A DNA stretch of 59,581 nucleotides, from assembly GCA_934754495.1 (NCBI GenBank), contig CAKVHW010000007.1, forward strand, positions 1 through 59,581. Reading direction: 5' to 3'. The notes beneath the pieces are model-generated. The model worked only from the letters and a program-made list of their open reading frames with translations, searched no databases and was not told the DNA's origin. A program made the position numbers and the translations under genes. Numbering within the stretch: the stretch's first letter is position 1; each line of letters begins with the position of its first letter. Of the stretch, positions 1-7,972 are shown in pieces. The DNA is from an uncultured Clostridia bacterium (lineage in GTDB: Bacteria; Bacillota; Clostridia; Christensenellales; UBA1242).

Positions 1-1825
1 CTTCTAGGGTAGGCACACCAACATTGATTGTATTTGCAACTTTTTCAATGCCTTCTTTTTCTACCATTTTAGGAAGAAGTACAAGTTTTTCTTCTTTAAT
101 ATCGGCTTTTGTAAGGTTAAAGTATTTTAGTAGTCTATTAACCGCATCATAACTTTCTGGGTGAACACCAGTGTTGTCTAGAATGTTGTCGCCGTCACTA
201 ATACGTAAGAAACCTGCACATTGTTCGTATGCTTTAGCACCTAGTTTTGGCACTTTCTTTAGTTGTTCACGGTTTGTAATTTTGCCGTTTTCTTGGCGAT
301 ATTTTTCAATACTCTTCGCAACACCGCTGTTTAAACCTGCCACATATGTAAGTAGACTAGGGCTTGCAGTGTTTACATCTACACCAACTGAGTTAACACA
401 GTCTTCAACCACACCTTCAAGCACTTCGGTTAGGCGGGCTTGTGGCATGTCGTGTTGATATTGTCCAACACCAATTGACTTAACATCAATTTTAATAAGT
501 TCGGCAAGTGGGTCTTGAAGACGTCTTGCAATACTTACAGCACTACGCAAAGCAACATCAAAATCAGGGAATTCGCTTGCTCCAAGTTTGCTCGCACTGT
601 ACACACTTGCACCGGCTTCGTTTACAACCGCATATTCTACTTTGCGGTCTAGTTTTGGAATAAGATTTGCCACAAATATCTCACTTTCTTTGGTGGCAGT
701 TCCGTTTCCAATAGAAATTACATCAACTTTGTCTTTATCGATAAAGTATTTTAACTTAACTTCCGCTTCTTCCACTTTGTTTTGTGGTGGAGTAGGGTAA
801 ATTACTGTTGTGTCAAGCACATTTCCGTTTTGGTCTATTACGGCAATCTTGCACCCTGTACGATATGCTGGGTCAAGACCTAATATAACCTTATTTTTTA
901 GTGGTGGTTGCATTAAAAGTGGTTTTAGGTTGACTTCAAACATTTTAATTGCTTGCTCGTTTGCCTTGTCGGTAAGCTCGGTACGAACTTCTCTTTCAAT
1001 GCTAGGCTCAATAAGACGGTCATAACTATCTGCACACACTTCTGTAAGAAGTTCTTGATATGGGCTGTTTTTCTTGATAAACATTCCGTGGATTTCTTTG
1101 TCCACAAGTTCACGATTTACATCTAGCGAAACTTTTAAACACTCTTCGTTTTCGCCACGATTAATAGCTAGTATGCGGTGGCTAGGCAAATTGTGAATAG
1201 GTGACTTGTAATCTTTATACATCTCGTATGTAAAGTTGCCTTCTTTGTCCAACAACTTGGTTATAATTTCACCCTTTTTAAATAGTAGTTCACGCAAAGT
1301 TTTTCTAAGTTCGGCATTGTCGGAAATCGTTTCGGCAATAATGTCTTTAGCACCTTGAATTGCTTCGGCAACAGTGTTAACTTCCTTTTCAGGGTTTACA
1401 AACTCTTGTGCCTTTTCTTCAATGCTTCCACCTTTTTGTGCAAGTATAAATTCAGCAAGCGGTTTTAATCCTTTTGCAGTAGCAACACTTGCTCTTGTTT
1501 TTCGTTTTGGCTTGAAAGGACGATATATATCTTCAACTTCAGTTAATGTGTTTGCATTGTTTAATGCTTCAACAATTTCGTCTGTAAGGTTTCCTTGTTC
1601 GTCAATCAGTTTTGTTACATCTTCTTTACGTTTTGTAAGGTTTCTCAAATACTTAAGGCGGTCGTCAAACAACCTAAGTGTTTGGTCATCACAACTTCCA
1701 GTTAACTCTTTTCTATAACGAGCAATAAAAGGAATTGTGCACCCTTCGTCTAATAAAGCGATAATGTTGTTTGTATGGTTTTGACTAATGTTAAGCTCCA
1801 TACTAAGCTGTTTTGCTATATCCAT
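1..1825 (-). CDS. tex: Tex-type RNA-binding transcription accessory protein (3' end cut by window)
   Basis: The reading frame is open from an ATG at 1825 (GAGG six bases upstream) to the window edge, giving the first 608 residues; full Tex proteins have about 720, so the C-terminal S1 RNA-binding domain is missing here. Visible parts in order: an N-terminal helical region starting MDIAKQLSMEL, a YqgF/RNase H-like domain near residues 310-440 beginning NKVILGLDPAYRTGCK, and a helix-hairpin-helix region near 480-550 containing NTASPSLLTYVAGL. Tex is a conserved cytoplasmic nucleic-acid-binding protein implicated in transcription. Apparently a single gene, divergent from the RsgI-like gene. Confidence 0.93.
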   Translation of the reverse strand, partial: MDIAKQLSMELNISQNHTNNIIALLDEGCTIPFIARYRKELTGSCDDQTLRLFDDRLKYLRNLTKRKEDVTKLIDEQGNLTDEIVEALNNANTLTEVEDIYRPFKPKRKTRASVATAKGLKPLAEFILAQKGGSIEEKAQEFVNPEKEVNTVAEAIQGAKDIIAETISDNAELRKTLRELLFKKGEIITKLLDKEGNFTYEMYKDYKSPIHNLPSHRILAINRGENEECLKVSLDVNRELVDKEIHGMFIKKNSPYQELLTEVCADSYDRLIEPSIEREVRTELTDKANEQAIKMFEVNLKPLLMQPPLKNKVILGLDPAYRTGCKIAVIDQNGNVLDTTVIYPTPPQNKVEEAEVKLKYFIDKDKVDVISIGNGTATKESEIFVANLIPKLDRKVEYAVVNEAGASVYSASKLGASEFPDFDVALRSAVSIARRLQDPLAELIKIDVKSIGVGQYQHDMPQARLTEVLEGVVEDCVNSVGVDVNTASPSLLTYVAGLNSGVAKSIEKYRQENGKITNREQLKKVPKLGAKAYEQCAGFLRISDGDNILDNTGVHPESYDAVNRLLKYFNLTKADIKEEKLVLLPKMVEKEGIEKVANTINVGVPTLE

Positions 1826-2091
1826 ATGTACCTCATTGTTTTAAATATTGTGCTTTACTATTATATCACAACAACATTTTTTAACAAAACTATCGCAACC
1901 AATTTTTAAAACATTTACTTTGTGCATTGTATATAAAAAGTTAAATTTCGCAAACAATATAATAAGTGAAAATTAAGAAAAACTAAAACCGCTAACTTGA
2001 TAGTTAAATGTTAAGGATTAAAAATTAAAGTTATTAAAAACTAGTTTTAAGTAACATGACAAAAGTCAATAATTGTAATAAGGAGAAAGTA

Positions 2092-2889
2092 ATGGCAAAA
2101 CTAAAACAAATAGGTGTAATAATACTAGTGCTTGTGGTGTTTGTAAGTGCGGGCATTGTTGCAATTGTAATGGGGGCGAGAAGTAGCCATGTGCACTATG
2201 TGTGTCTAGAAATTAATCCACGAGTTGAGTTTTTGACTGATGCAAAACACAATGTCACATCGCTTATGCCACTAAATCAAGAAGCAAAAGAGCTTCTTAT
2301 TCAAGAAGAATTTGTTGGTATTAAAATAGGTGATGCTGTTAATAAATTCCTTACACTTTGTGCTAAGGCAGGTTATTTAAAAGTAGATGGCGAAGGAAAT
2401 GCTGTAAAACTTTCGGTGTTGTCTGGTCTAAACCAAGGGCTTGAAGTAGAATTATCAAAAAAGATAAACAACTTTTTTGTTAAAAATGAAATTATGGGTG
2501 TGCTGGTAGATAGTAGTCAGGACTTGAAAAATTTTAAAGACGCTAAAAAAAATAGTGTGTCGCCTGAAAGATATGACCTAATGCTGGCAGTACAAGAAGA
2601 CGGCGGAAAAGAAAGTCTTAACGAACTAAAAAAACTATCGTCTAAAAAACTAATAGATAAAATAAAAAAACAGCATGAAGCATATGATTTTACTTATACA
2701 GAAACAGAACTTAATAATAAAGTAAAACTTATAGATTTTAATAGAGAAAACTATGACAACCATATGGCAAATATTACTAATGAATCCACAAGGAAGTTTA
2801 AAGAAAACCTTGTGAAATACACGAGAGAGAATGCAAAGAAATATAAGGTTGATTATAACAAACAATATAATGAATGGGTGTATGGTTAA
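2092..2889 (+). CDS. RsgI-like single-pass membrane protein (anti-sigma-factor-type domain)
   Basis: 265 residues from the ATG at 2092, which has AAGGAG six bases upstream; an in-frame ATG at 2056 lacks such a site. One membrane segment lies at about residues 7-28, followed directly by a region starting near residue 38 (CLEINPRVEFLTD) that matches the pattern seen after the membrane helix in RsgI-type anti-sigma factors (a strand with INP, then a 'LMPLNQEAKELL' segment). The rest is lysine-rich and helical, with no carbohydrate-binding module. The N-terminal cytoplasmic anti-sigma domain of true RsgI is absent (only about six residues precede the helix) and no sigI gene is adjacent. The function is therefore uncertain: an envelope protein with an RsgI-like extracellular domain. 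Confidence 0.6.
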   Translation: MAKLKQIGVIILVLVVFVSAGIVAIVMGARSSHVHYVCLEINPRVEFLTDAKHNVTSLMPLNQEAKELLIQEEFVGIKIGDAVNKFLTLCAKAGYLKVDGEGNAVKLSVLSGLNQGLEVELSKKINNFFVKNEIMGVLVDSSQDLKNFKDAKKNSVSPERYDLMLAVQEDGGKESLNELKKLSSKKLIDKIKKQHEAYDFTYTETELNNKVKLIDFNRENYDNHMANITNESTRKFKENLVKYTRENAKKYKVDYNKQYNEWVYG

Positions 2890-2895
2890 GGATTA

Positions 2896-2943
2896 CGACA
2901 ATTGTTTGTGATGATATGACAATATAATATATGTTTTTGACAA
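2896..2943 (+). repeat. Phased TGACAA repeat cluster A (three copies, 21-bp period)
   Basis: CGACAA at 2896, TGACAA at 2917 and TGACAA at 2938: exactly 21 bp apart. The 15 bases between the last two (TATAATATATGTTTT) resemble the spacers of clusters B, C and E. It begins six bases after the RsgI-like stop codon. The even two-helical-turn spacing suggests protein-binding sites on one DNA face. See the finding on this motif. Confidence 0.6.
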
Positions 2944-3046
2944 AATGTAATTTTTTTAAAAGATTATAAATTTATTGTTTTTAATATAACCAAGTGTCGC
3001 CATTTACTCTTACTTTGCTTTTAATGTTTTGTTGTATTACGTGATA

Positions 3047-3080
3047 AATGCGATAATGAAAGATATAAATTAATCGCATT
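3047..3080. promoter_or_regulatory. Perfect 8-bp inverted repeat upstream of the hisS leader promoter
   Basis: AATGCGAT at 3047-3054 and ATCGCATT at 3073-3080 are reverse complements separated by 18 bases. They lie 18 bp before the -35 box of the hisS leader promoter. This could be an operator or a weak hairpin; there is no T-run directly after it. The rest of the spacer from 2944 to 3097 is AT-rich with no gene that I can support. Confidence 0.3.
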
Positions 3081-3097
3081 AAATTTATAAATTAGTG

Positions 3098-3126
3098 TTG
3101 ACACAAGTTGGTTTTAGTTGTAACAT
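3098..3126 (+). promoter_or_regulatory. Promoter of the hisS leader transcript
   Basis: TTGACA at 3098-3103, a 17-bp spacer, then TAACAT at 3121-3126. The predicted transcript start is near 3133, just before the leader peptide's ribosome binding site at 3141. Confidence 0.65.
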
Positions 3127-3156
3127 TATTAATAACTTTTAAGGGAGATTAACCAA

Positions 3157-3198
3157 ATGACAACAATGTTTTTAACTCTACATCATCATAACAAATAA
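3157..3198 (+). CDS. Histidine-rich leader peptide of hisS
   Basis: A 13-codon frame, MTTMFLTLHHHNK, starts at the ATG at 3157 with AAGGGAG at 3141-3147. Codons 9-11 are CAT CAT CAT. Leader peptides with runs of His codons are the sensor in ribosome-mediated attenuation of the enterobacterial his operon; this one has the same logic, placed in front of a histidyl-tRNA synthetase gene. A ribosome short of charged His-tRNA would stall at 3181-3189, next to the first hairpin at 3200. The peptide itself probably has no other role. Confidence rests on the promoter, RBS, HHH codons and downstream alternative hairpins all being in register. Confidence 0.75.
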   Translation: MTTMFLTLHHHNK

Positions 3199-3199
3199 T

Positions 3200-3322
3200 A
3201 CTTGCCTGTGAGAATTTAGACGGCAAGTAACTTTTAGCATGCCGTTGATAAAGTTAAAAACAATTTTCATTTTTTAAAATTTTAAAGCATCAACGAGCAA
3301 ATTTTGAAGTTGGTGCTTTTTT
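3200..3322 (+). promoter_or_regulatory. hisS transcription attenuator (alternative RNA hairpins)
   Basis: Three pairings are visible. Pause hairpin: ACTTGCC 3200-3206 with GGCAAGT 3222-3228. Antiterminator: CGTTGAT 3243-3249 with ATCAACG 3289-3295, a perfect 7-bp match that consumes the 5' arm of the terminator. CGGCA 3221-3225 can also pair with TGCCG 3240-3244, which would compete with the antiterminator. Terminator: AAGCATCAAC 3285-3294 with GTTGGTGCTT 3309-3318, followed by T-runs. Ribosome stalling on His codons would free the second segment and favour read-through into hisS. I see no T-box signature sequence. Confidence 0.7.
3285..3322 (+). terminator. Attenuator terminator upstream of hisS
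   Basis: A 10-bp stem (one G-U pair) with a 14-base loop, then TTTTTTGTTTTT. It lies about 140 bases before the hisS start, so it must be bypassed for hisS expression from the 3098 promoter. Confidence 0.8.
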
Positions 3323-3464
3323 GTTTTTAAATTAACATAAACTTAATTCAACCTTATGATTGCCTTTGCTTAATGTAAATACTCAAAAAACATGCTAAAA
3401 TAGCAAATTACAATTTATTTAATTTTAAAAATATGATATAACATATATAACTTAGGAGAAAATT

Positions 3465-4790
3465 ATGAAAACTATCGAACCAAGAACTCTTTCTGGAACA
3501 ATGGAGTTGTTGCCAAAAGAGCAAATATTATTTAATCAAATTAAAGACACTATTAAGAGTGTTTATGAAAGTTATGGTTTTTTACCACTTGATACACCAG
3601 TAATAGAGCGAGCAGATGTTTTGCTAGCCAAGGCTGGTGGCGAAACTGAAAAACAAATTTATCGTTTTAACAAAGGTGACACCGATATTTGTATGCGTTT
3701 TGACCTTACAGTTCCGCTTGCAAAATATGTTTCTGCAAATCTTAACAACCTTGAATTTCCATTCAAACGTTATCAAATAGGCAAAGTGTATAGGGGCGAA
3801 CGTCCACAAAGGGGCAGATATAGAGAGTTCTATCAATGCGATATCGACATTATTGGTAGAGATAATCTGTCGGTTAAAAATGATGCTGAGTTCCCTGCAA
3901 TTATTTACACCGTGTTTAAAAAATTGGACTTTGGCGAGTTTACAATTTGGCTAAACAACCGTAAAATAATTAACGGACTTTTTGAAGCGGTTGGATTATC
4001 AGATAAAAAAGAAGATGTGATGCGTGTTGTTGATAAGTTTGACAAAATCGGAGAACAAAATGTTAGACTTACTTTGCAAGATGATTATCAAATTGAAAAG
4101 ACTGTTATTGATAAACTTTTAAGTTTCTTAACGTTTAAAGGTTCTAATGACCAAATGCTACAAATGATGAAAAACTGCGGAATTAACAACGAAACATTCC
4201 TTGAAGGTGTGGCAGAACTTGAAGAGGTTGTTAAGTGTGTAAGATTGCAAGGTGTTCCTGAAAATTATTTCCAAATAAAACTTACAATTGTGCGTGGTCT
4301 AGACTATTACACTGGCACAGTATTTGAAACAACCATTAACGACTATCCAGAACTAGGTTCTGTGTGTGGTGGCGGTCGCTACGAAAACTTGGCGGGCTTC
4401 TATACCGATCAAAAACTTCCGGGCGTGGGAATTGCAATTGGACTAACAAGACTTTTCTATCAACTTTGCGAAAATAATCTAATTAAATCAACCAAAACAA
4501 GTATTGCCGATGTGCTTGTACTTCCTATGGACGATAATGCTACCGAAAAGGCTTATGCGGTTGCAAGCAAATTGCGTCTTAGTGGTTTGAATTGCCAAGT
4601 GTATTTGGAAGATAAAAAGTTTAAAAACAAGATTAACTATGCCGACAAACTAAAAATTCCATTCATTATAATCATTGGTCAAGACGAACTTGATAACGGC
4701 TATGTTACACTAAAAGATATGTTTAACTTTAACCAAGCTCAAGTACAAGATGCCGACATTGTAAATACAGTTAAAAGTAAATTACAATAA
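3465..4790 (+). CDS. hisS: Histidyl-tRNA synthetase
   Basis: 441 residues, close to the usual class II HisRS length of about 420-440. It charges tRNA-His with histidine in the cytoplasm. Motif 2 runs through RYQIGKVYRGERPQRG (about residues 102-117) to the FYQCDIDIIG segment; the histidine-specific motif LDYYTGTVFE is near 277-286; motif 3, GVGIAIGLTRL, is near 320-330; a C-terminal anticodon-binding domain follows. RBS TTAGGAG precedes the ATG. In many Firmicutes hisS is followed by aspS; here it stands alone, ending in a terminator. Regulation appears to be by the leader-peptide attenuator at 3157-3322. Confidence 0.97.
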   Translation: MKTIEPRTLSGTMELLPKEQILFNQIKDTIKSVYESYGFLPLDTPVIERADVLLAKAGGETEKQIYRFNKGDTDICMRFDLTVPLAKYVSANLNNLEFPFKRYQIGKVYRGERPQRGRYREFYQCDIDIIGRDNLSVKNDAEFPAIIYTVFKKLDFGEFTIWLNNRKIINGLFEAVGLSDKKEDVMRVVDKFDKIGEQNVRLTLQDDYQIEKTVIDKLLSFLTFKGSNDQMLQMMKNCGINNETFLEGVAELEEVVKCVRLQGVPENYFQIKLTIVRGLDYYTGTVFETTINDYPELGSVCGGGRYENLAGFYTDQKLPGVGIAIGLTRLFYQLCENNLIKSTKTSIADVLVLPMDDNATEKAYAVASKLRLSGLNCQVYLEDKKFKNKINYADKLKIPFIIIIGQDELDNGYVTLKDMFNFNQAQVQDADIVNTVKSKLQ

Positions 4791-4802
4791 TAAAACCCAA
4801 TA

Positions 4803-4833
4803 AAAAAGCGAACCATCTAAGGTTCGCTTTTTG
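4803..4833 (+). terminator. hisS terminator
   Basis: AAAAGCGAACC / GGTTCGCTTTT hairpin with a six-base loop and a T-run on the plus strand; the A-run on the other side also allows use on the minus strand. Confidence 0.85.
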
Positions 4834-4887
4834 TTTTATTTATCTGCATATATAGTGCTTTATTAATTAATATTATTTTGTTAAATT

Positions 4888-5439
4888 TTATTTGTTAAAA
4901 TCAGCTTTTACAAGTCCAAAAACAAGCATATCGTGATATCCGTCACAAAGTTTTACACATTTGCGTTTAGTCCCTTCATAAATAAACCCACATTTTTCCA
5001 TAACTCGTTTTGACGCATTGTTTTTTTGTACACATGCACCTTCAAAGCGGTTTAGTTTTATTTCATTAAATGCATAGTCTTTTACGGCGTTTAGTGCTTC
5101 TGTCATATAACCATTATTTACATAGTGGTTGTCTATTGCGTAGTTAAATACTGCACTGTCGTTTGCAAGATTCATATGCAAATGTATTCCGCCAATAATT
5201 GCACCAGTAGATTTTAGGGTTATTGCCCAGTTGTAATAATCTTCAACACTTGCGTACTTTTCTTCAACTGCTTGTAACTCTTGTGTTTCTTCGTCCAAAT
5301 TAACAGGAGTGTGGCGAGAGTAGTACAAAAACTCTTTTTGATTAACATATCCGTCAACCAATTCTTTTGCGTCGTCTAATTTGTATCTTCTAAGTTTAAG
5401 TCTTTCTGAATTAATCTCTTTAGTTCCAATGTGTTCCAT
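4888..5439 (-). CDS. GNAT-family N-acetyltransferase, RimJ/RimL type
   Basis: 183 residues. The N-terminal 'INSERLKLRRYKLDDAKELV' and the late 'NASKRVMEKCGFIYEGTKRK' segments are the typical ends of RimJ/RimL-type acetyltransferases, which transfer acetyl from acetyl-CoA to protein N-termini or small amines. The pattern around residues 105-120 (NHYVNNGYMTEALNAVKDY) is the acetyl-CoA-binding helix region, here lacking the full RxxGxG/A signature. The substrate cannot be inferred. GGAGATAAAA precedes the ATG. It lies downstream of the SDR gene on the same strand, separated by a structured spacer. Confidence 0.8.
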   Translation of the reverse strand: MEHIGTKEINSERLKLRRYKLDDAKELVDGYVNQKEFLYYSRHTPVNLDEETQELQAVEEKYASVEDYYNWAITLKSTGAIIGGIHLHMNLANDSAVFNYAIDNHYVNNGYMTEALNAVKDYAFNEIKLNRFEGACVQKNNASKRVMEKCGFIYEGTKRKCVKLCDGYHDMLVFGLVKADFNK

Positions 5440-5449
5440 TTTTATCTCC

Positions 5450-5625
5450 TAAATGTGTTTTGTTTTAAAATTAAAACCTTAATATGCTAGCCGTACAAAA
5501 CCAATGACATATTAACTCTGCGAGGAGAGTGGTTTTATTAGCATAGTCCGTGCGACAGCACCCAAGACCGTAGTTGGTTCATACTATCAATATGCTTTTT
5601 TGATACAGCCCGTCACGGCGAGTGA
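5450..5625. ncRNA. Structured intergenic spacer, possible RNA element
   Basis: This spacer is richer in G and C than other spacers here and folds on paper. On the plus strand TATGCTA (from about 5492) can pair with TAGCATA (about 5539), enclosing AAAACC with GGTTTT and ACTCT with AGAGT around a GCGAGG loop. GTGC-GACA-GCAC follows, and GTCAC (5612-5616) with GTGAC (5622-5626) makes a last hairpin overlapping the SDR stop codon. The strand of any transcript is unknown. I do not recognise a known RNA family with confidence; fragments such as CTGCGAGGAG and AAGACCGTAG resemble pieces of the ribosomal L10 leader but in the wrong order. Confidence 0.35.
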
Positions 5626-6432
5626 CTAGTACATTTTTGGAAGAAGCCATAATACAAAACGTTTTGGCACAAGCCTGTTAAGAAAAGCATAAACCTTGTA
5701 CTCAAATCCAACAAGTTTGCTAGGTGGCGGATTTTTCTTGCAACTCATTTTGTAAATAACATTAGCAACTTTTTCAGGTGTCATACCTTTTCGCTCAAAC
5801 TTTTCCATGCGACTAACAGAAGTTTTTTCCTTGTTGTAAACATGTGAAGCATCATTTGATTGCTTAAGCCTTGCATCAGTAAATCCGGTGCGAGTGTCGC
5901 CAGGAGTGACCGCACAAACCTTGATACCAAAATCCTTCACTTCAACACGAAGAGAGTGGGTGAACATCTCAAGAGCGGCTTTGCTGGACGCATAAAAGGC
6001 TTGGTATGGCATAGGGAAAATTGCTCCGGCAGGCGATGTGATGTTTATGATGCAACCGCTATGTTGTTCTCTCATAATAGGCAAAACAGCCTTTGCCATA
6101 CGTACTGCACCTAAAAAGTTTACGTCCATTTGCTTTTCAATGTTTTCCATTGTGCAAAACTCAACCGAACCAGAAATGCCAAATCCAGCAATGTTTAGAA
6201 GCACGTCAATTCGCCCCTCTTTTTCCATTATGGTTTTTATTACGGCATCAATGCGTTCCTGATTAGTGACATCGCATTTTAAACAGTTGATTCCATTCAA
6301 TTCAAAATCTCTTGATGCAATTCCGTACACAATGTCGCCTGCGCTAGCATATTTAATAGCAGTTGCCTTGCCTATGCCAGATGATGCACCAGTAACAAGC
6401 ACAATTCTTGGTGTTTTTACTTTACTTTTCAT
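5626..6432 (-). CDS. Short-chain dehydrogenase/reductase
   Basis: 268 residues from the ATG at 6432, which has GGAGAG five bases upstream; a GTG at 6444 is in frame but would overlap that site. A classical SDR fold: dinucleotide-binding TGASSGIG near residues 15-22, NIAGFG (NAG-type motif) near 84, catalytic Ser in INITSPAGAI and Tyr/Lys in YASSK, and PGDTRT after the active site. The family reduces or oxidises alcohols and ketones with NAD(P)H; the substrate is unknown. A hydrophobic C-terminal end (NRLVPKRFVLWLLPKMY) suggests membrane association, as in lipid- or ketone-reducing SDRs. No RBS-linked partner. Confidence 0.9.
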   Translation of the reverse strand: MKSKVKTPRIVLVTGASSGIGKATAIKYASAGDIVYGIASRDFELNGINCLKCDVTNQERIDAVIKTIMEKEGRIDVLLNIAGFGISGSVEFCTMENIEKQMDVNFLGAVRMAKAVLPIMREQHSGCIINITSPAGAIFPMPYQAFYASSKAALEMFTHSLRVEVKDFGIKVCAVTPGDTRTGFTDARLKQSNDASHVYNKEKTSVSRMEKFERKGMTPEKVANVIYKMSCKKNPPPSKLVGFEYKVYAFLNRLVPKRFVLWLLPKMY

Positions 6433-6581
6433 TTTTCTCTCCACTTTGTAAGTAGTATAGCTTAAAACACTAGTTTTTCAAAATAAAATAATGTTTAACA
6501 ATTAAATAACAACAAAATTATTGATTTTTGATTGAATTTGGGCTAAACTTGTTGGTGATAAAAATAAGGAGTATTTTACAA

Positions 6582-7214
6582 ATGAAAAAGAAATACAATT
6601 TCAAACAAGAAATAAAAAATTTTTTTGGCGATTTCAAAAAATTCATTTCTAAAGGCAACATTGTTGATATGGCTGTCGGTGTTATTATTGGTAGTGCATT
6701 TAGTGCAATCGTAACATCACTTACAAATAAAATTTTGATGCCACTTATTAACTTGCTACTTTCAGCAGGTGGCGAAAACGGACTAGAAAAAGCATATACA
6801 GTGCTAAAGGCAGTGTATGACAACGAAGGTAAATTAGACCTAACAAAAAGTATTTATATTGATTGGGGTGCATTCATTACAGCAATCATTAACTTCTTTA
6901 TCATTGCATTTGTGTTGTTCTTAATCATTAGAGCAATGATGAAAGCATCTCTTATGTATGATGATGCTAAAAAACTTAGCACTAAAGAAGCTAGAGAAGA
7001 AAGAAAGGCGGTTAGGGCTCAGGCTAAGGCGGAAGGCAGAAAGTTTAACGATGTTTGGGCAGAACATATAGAAAAAGTTGAAGCAGAAAAAGCCGAAAAA
7101 GCAAGACTTGCCGAACTTAACAAACCAAAAATTGAAAGCCAAGAAGATATTTTAAAAGATATTAGAAGTCTTCTTCAAGCACAAGCCGAACAATCCAAAC
7201 CAGAACAAAAATAA
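6582..7214 (+). CDS. mscL: Large-conductance mechanosensitive channel with long charged tail
   Basis: 210 residues from the ATG at 6582 (AAGGAG at 6566-6571). It forms a homopentameric membrane channel that opens under osmotic downshock. The MscL signature is clear: FKKFISKGNIVDMAVGVIIGSAF as the N-terminal amphipathic segment plus TM1, and INFFIIAFVLFLIIRAM as TM2. Usual MscL proteins are 130-150 residues; this one has about 70 extra, Lys/Glu/Ala-rich cytoplasmic residues ending EQSKPEQK, probably coiled coil. Single gene with its own terminator. Confidence 0.92.
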   Translation: MKKKYNFKQEIKNFFGDFKKFISKGNIVDMAVGVIIGSAFSAIVTSLTNKILMPLINLLLSAGGENGLEKAYTVLKAVYDNEGKLDLTKSIYIDWGAFITAIINFFIIAFVLFLIIRAMMKASLMYDDAKKLSTKEAREERKAVRAQAKAEGRKFNDVWAEHIEKVEAEKAEKARLAELNKPKIESQEDILKDIRSLLQAQAEQSKPEQK

Positions 7215-7247
7215 TAATAGATTAAATAATTTAATAACAAAAACAAA

Positions 7248-7277
7248 AAACATTATCATTAAAGATAATGTTTTTTT
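7248..7277 (+). terminator. mscL terminator
   Basis: AAACATTATC / GATAATGTTT hairpin followed by a T-run. Confidence 0.8.
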
Positions 7278-7354
7278 ACTTTTTAAATAAAGTCTTTATT
7301 TAATTATATAATAAGGATTTAATAAATATTAATCTATATTATAATCTAGTAAGT

Positions 7355-7798
7355 TTATACTTTATCAAATTTATAACCAAGTTGGCTTGCAAGTTTTTCA
7401 AATTTCGCAATGTTAAAAATTCCCCATTGTGTGCAGACTACAATGTTTTGTCCGTCACTTAAAGTAAGTGGATTTTGCATAAAATACCTTTTGCCTGCAT
7501 CTTTAATCTTGTTTGCATTTTCTACTGTTTCCACAACATTTAGTGAACCTTGTAGTGATTTGTCAAATACACCCCTTAACTCGTTTAAAGTAGGATTGTG
7601 CTCACTTACATACTTTTCAACAACAGCCAATACAAATCGGTTTTTGGCATATATTTTGTTTTCAAACATATACCTTGTTTTATCACGTCCGCTAGTGCTT
7701 GTGTTTTCCTCTTTTGCCTGCTGTTGGCTTTGCAAAACTATGTTTTCTAGCAATTCTACTCGTTTTTTAAGTTGTTCTAATTCGCTATATATATCCAT
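7355..7798 (-). CDS. Conserved hypothetical protein with N-terminal coiled coil
   Basis: 147 residues. Residues 1-30 form a heptad-like coiled coil (SELEQLKKRVELLENIV), then a Ser/Thr-rich linker, then a compact C-terminal domain of about 100 residues ending in VVCTQWGIFNIAKFEKLASQLGY. That last pattern (an aromatic QWG plus LGY) looks like a conserved stand-alone domain that I have seen attached to nuclease-like proteins, but I cannot name it. No signal peptide or membrane segment. It is transcribed alone, opposite to the NUDIX gene. Confidence 0.6.
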   Translation of the reverse strand: MDIYSELEQLKKRVELLENIVLQSQQQAKEENTSTSGRDKTRYMFENKIYAKNRFVLAVVEKYVSEHNPTLNELRGVFDKSLQGSLNVVETVENANKIKDAGKRYFMQNPLTLSDGQNIVVCTQWGIFNIAKFEKLASQLGYKFDKV

Positions 7799-7972
7799 AT
7801 TTTTAGTTTAGCATATTGGTTTAATTATTGCAAGTTTTTACACCAAAACTAATTAAAAACTACACAAAAACTTAAAATATTTTTAAAAAACTATAAAAAA
7901 CTAGCAAAAACTATTTACAAACTAATAATATTGTGATAATATATAACCAATAAATAAGGAGATACAAAAACT

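Noticed and set aside
2890..3464. T-box or other riboswitch upstream of hisS
   Set aside because: No T-box signature such as GGGTGGNACCGCG; the leader peptide and alternative stems explain the region better.
5450..5625. Ribosomal L10 leader
   Set aside because: Short fragments resemble it, but their order is reversed and no rplJ gene follows on either strand.
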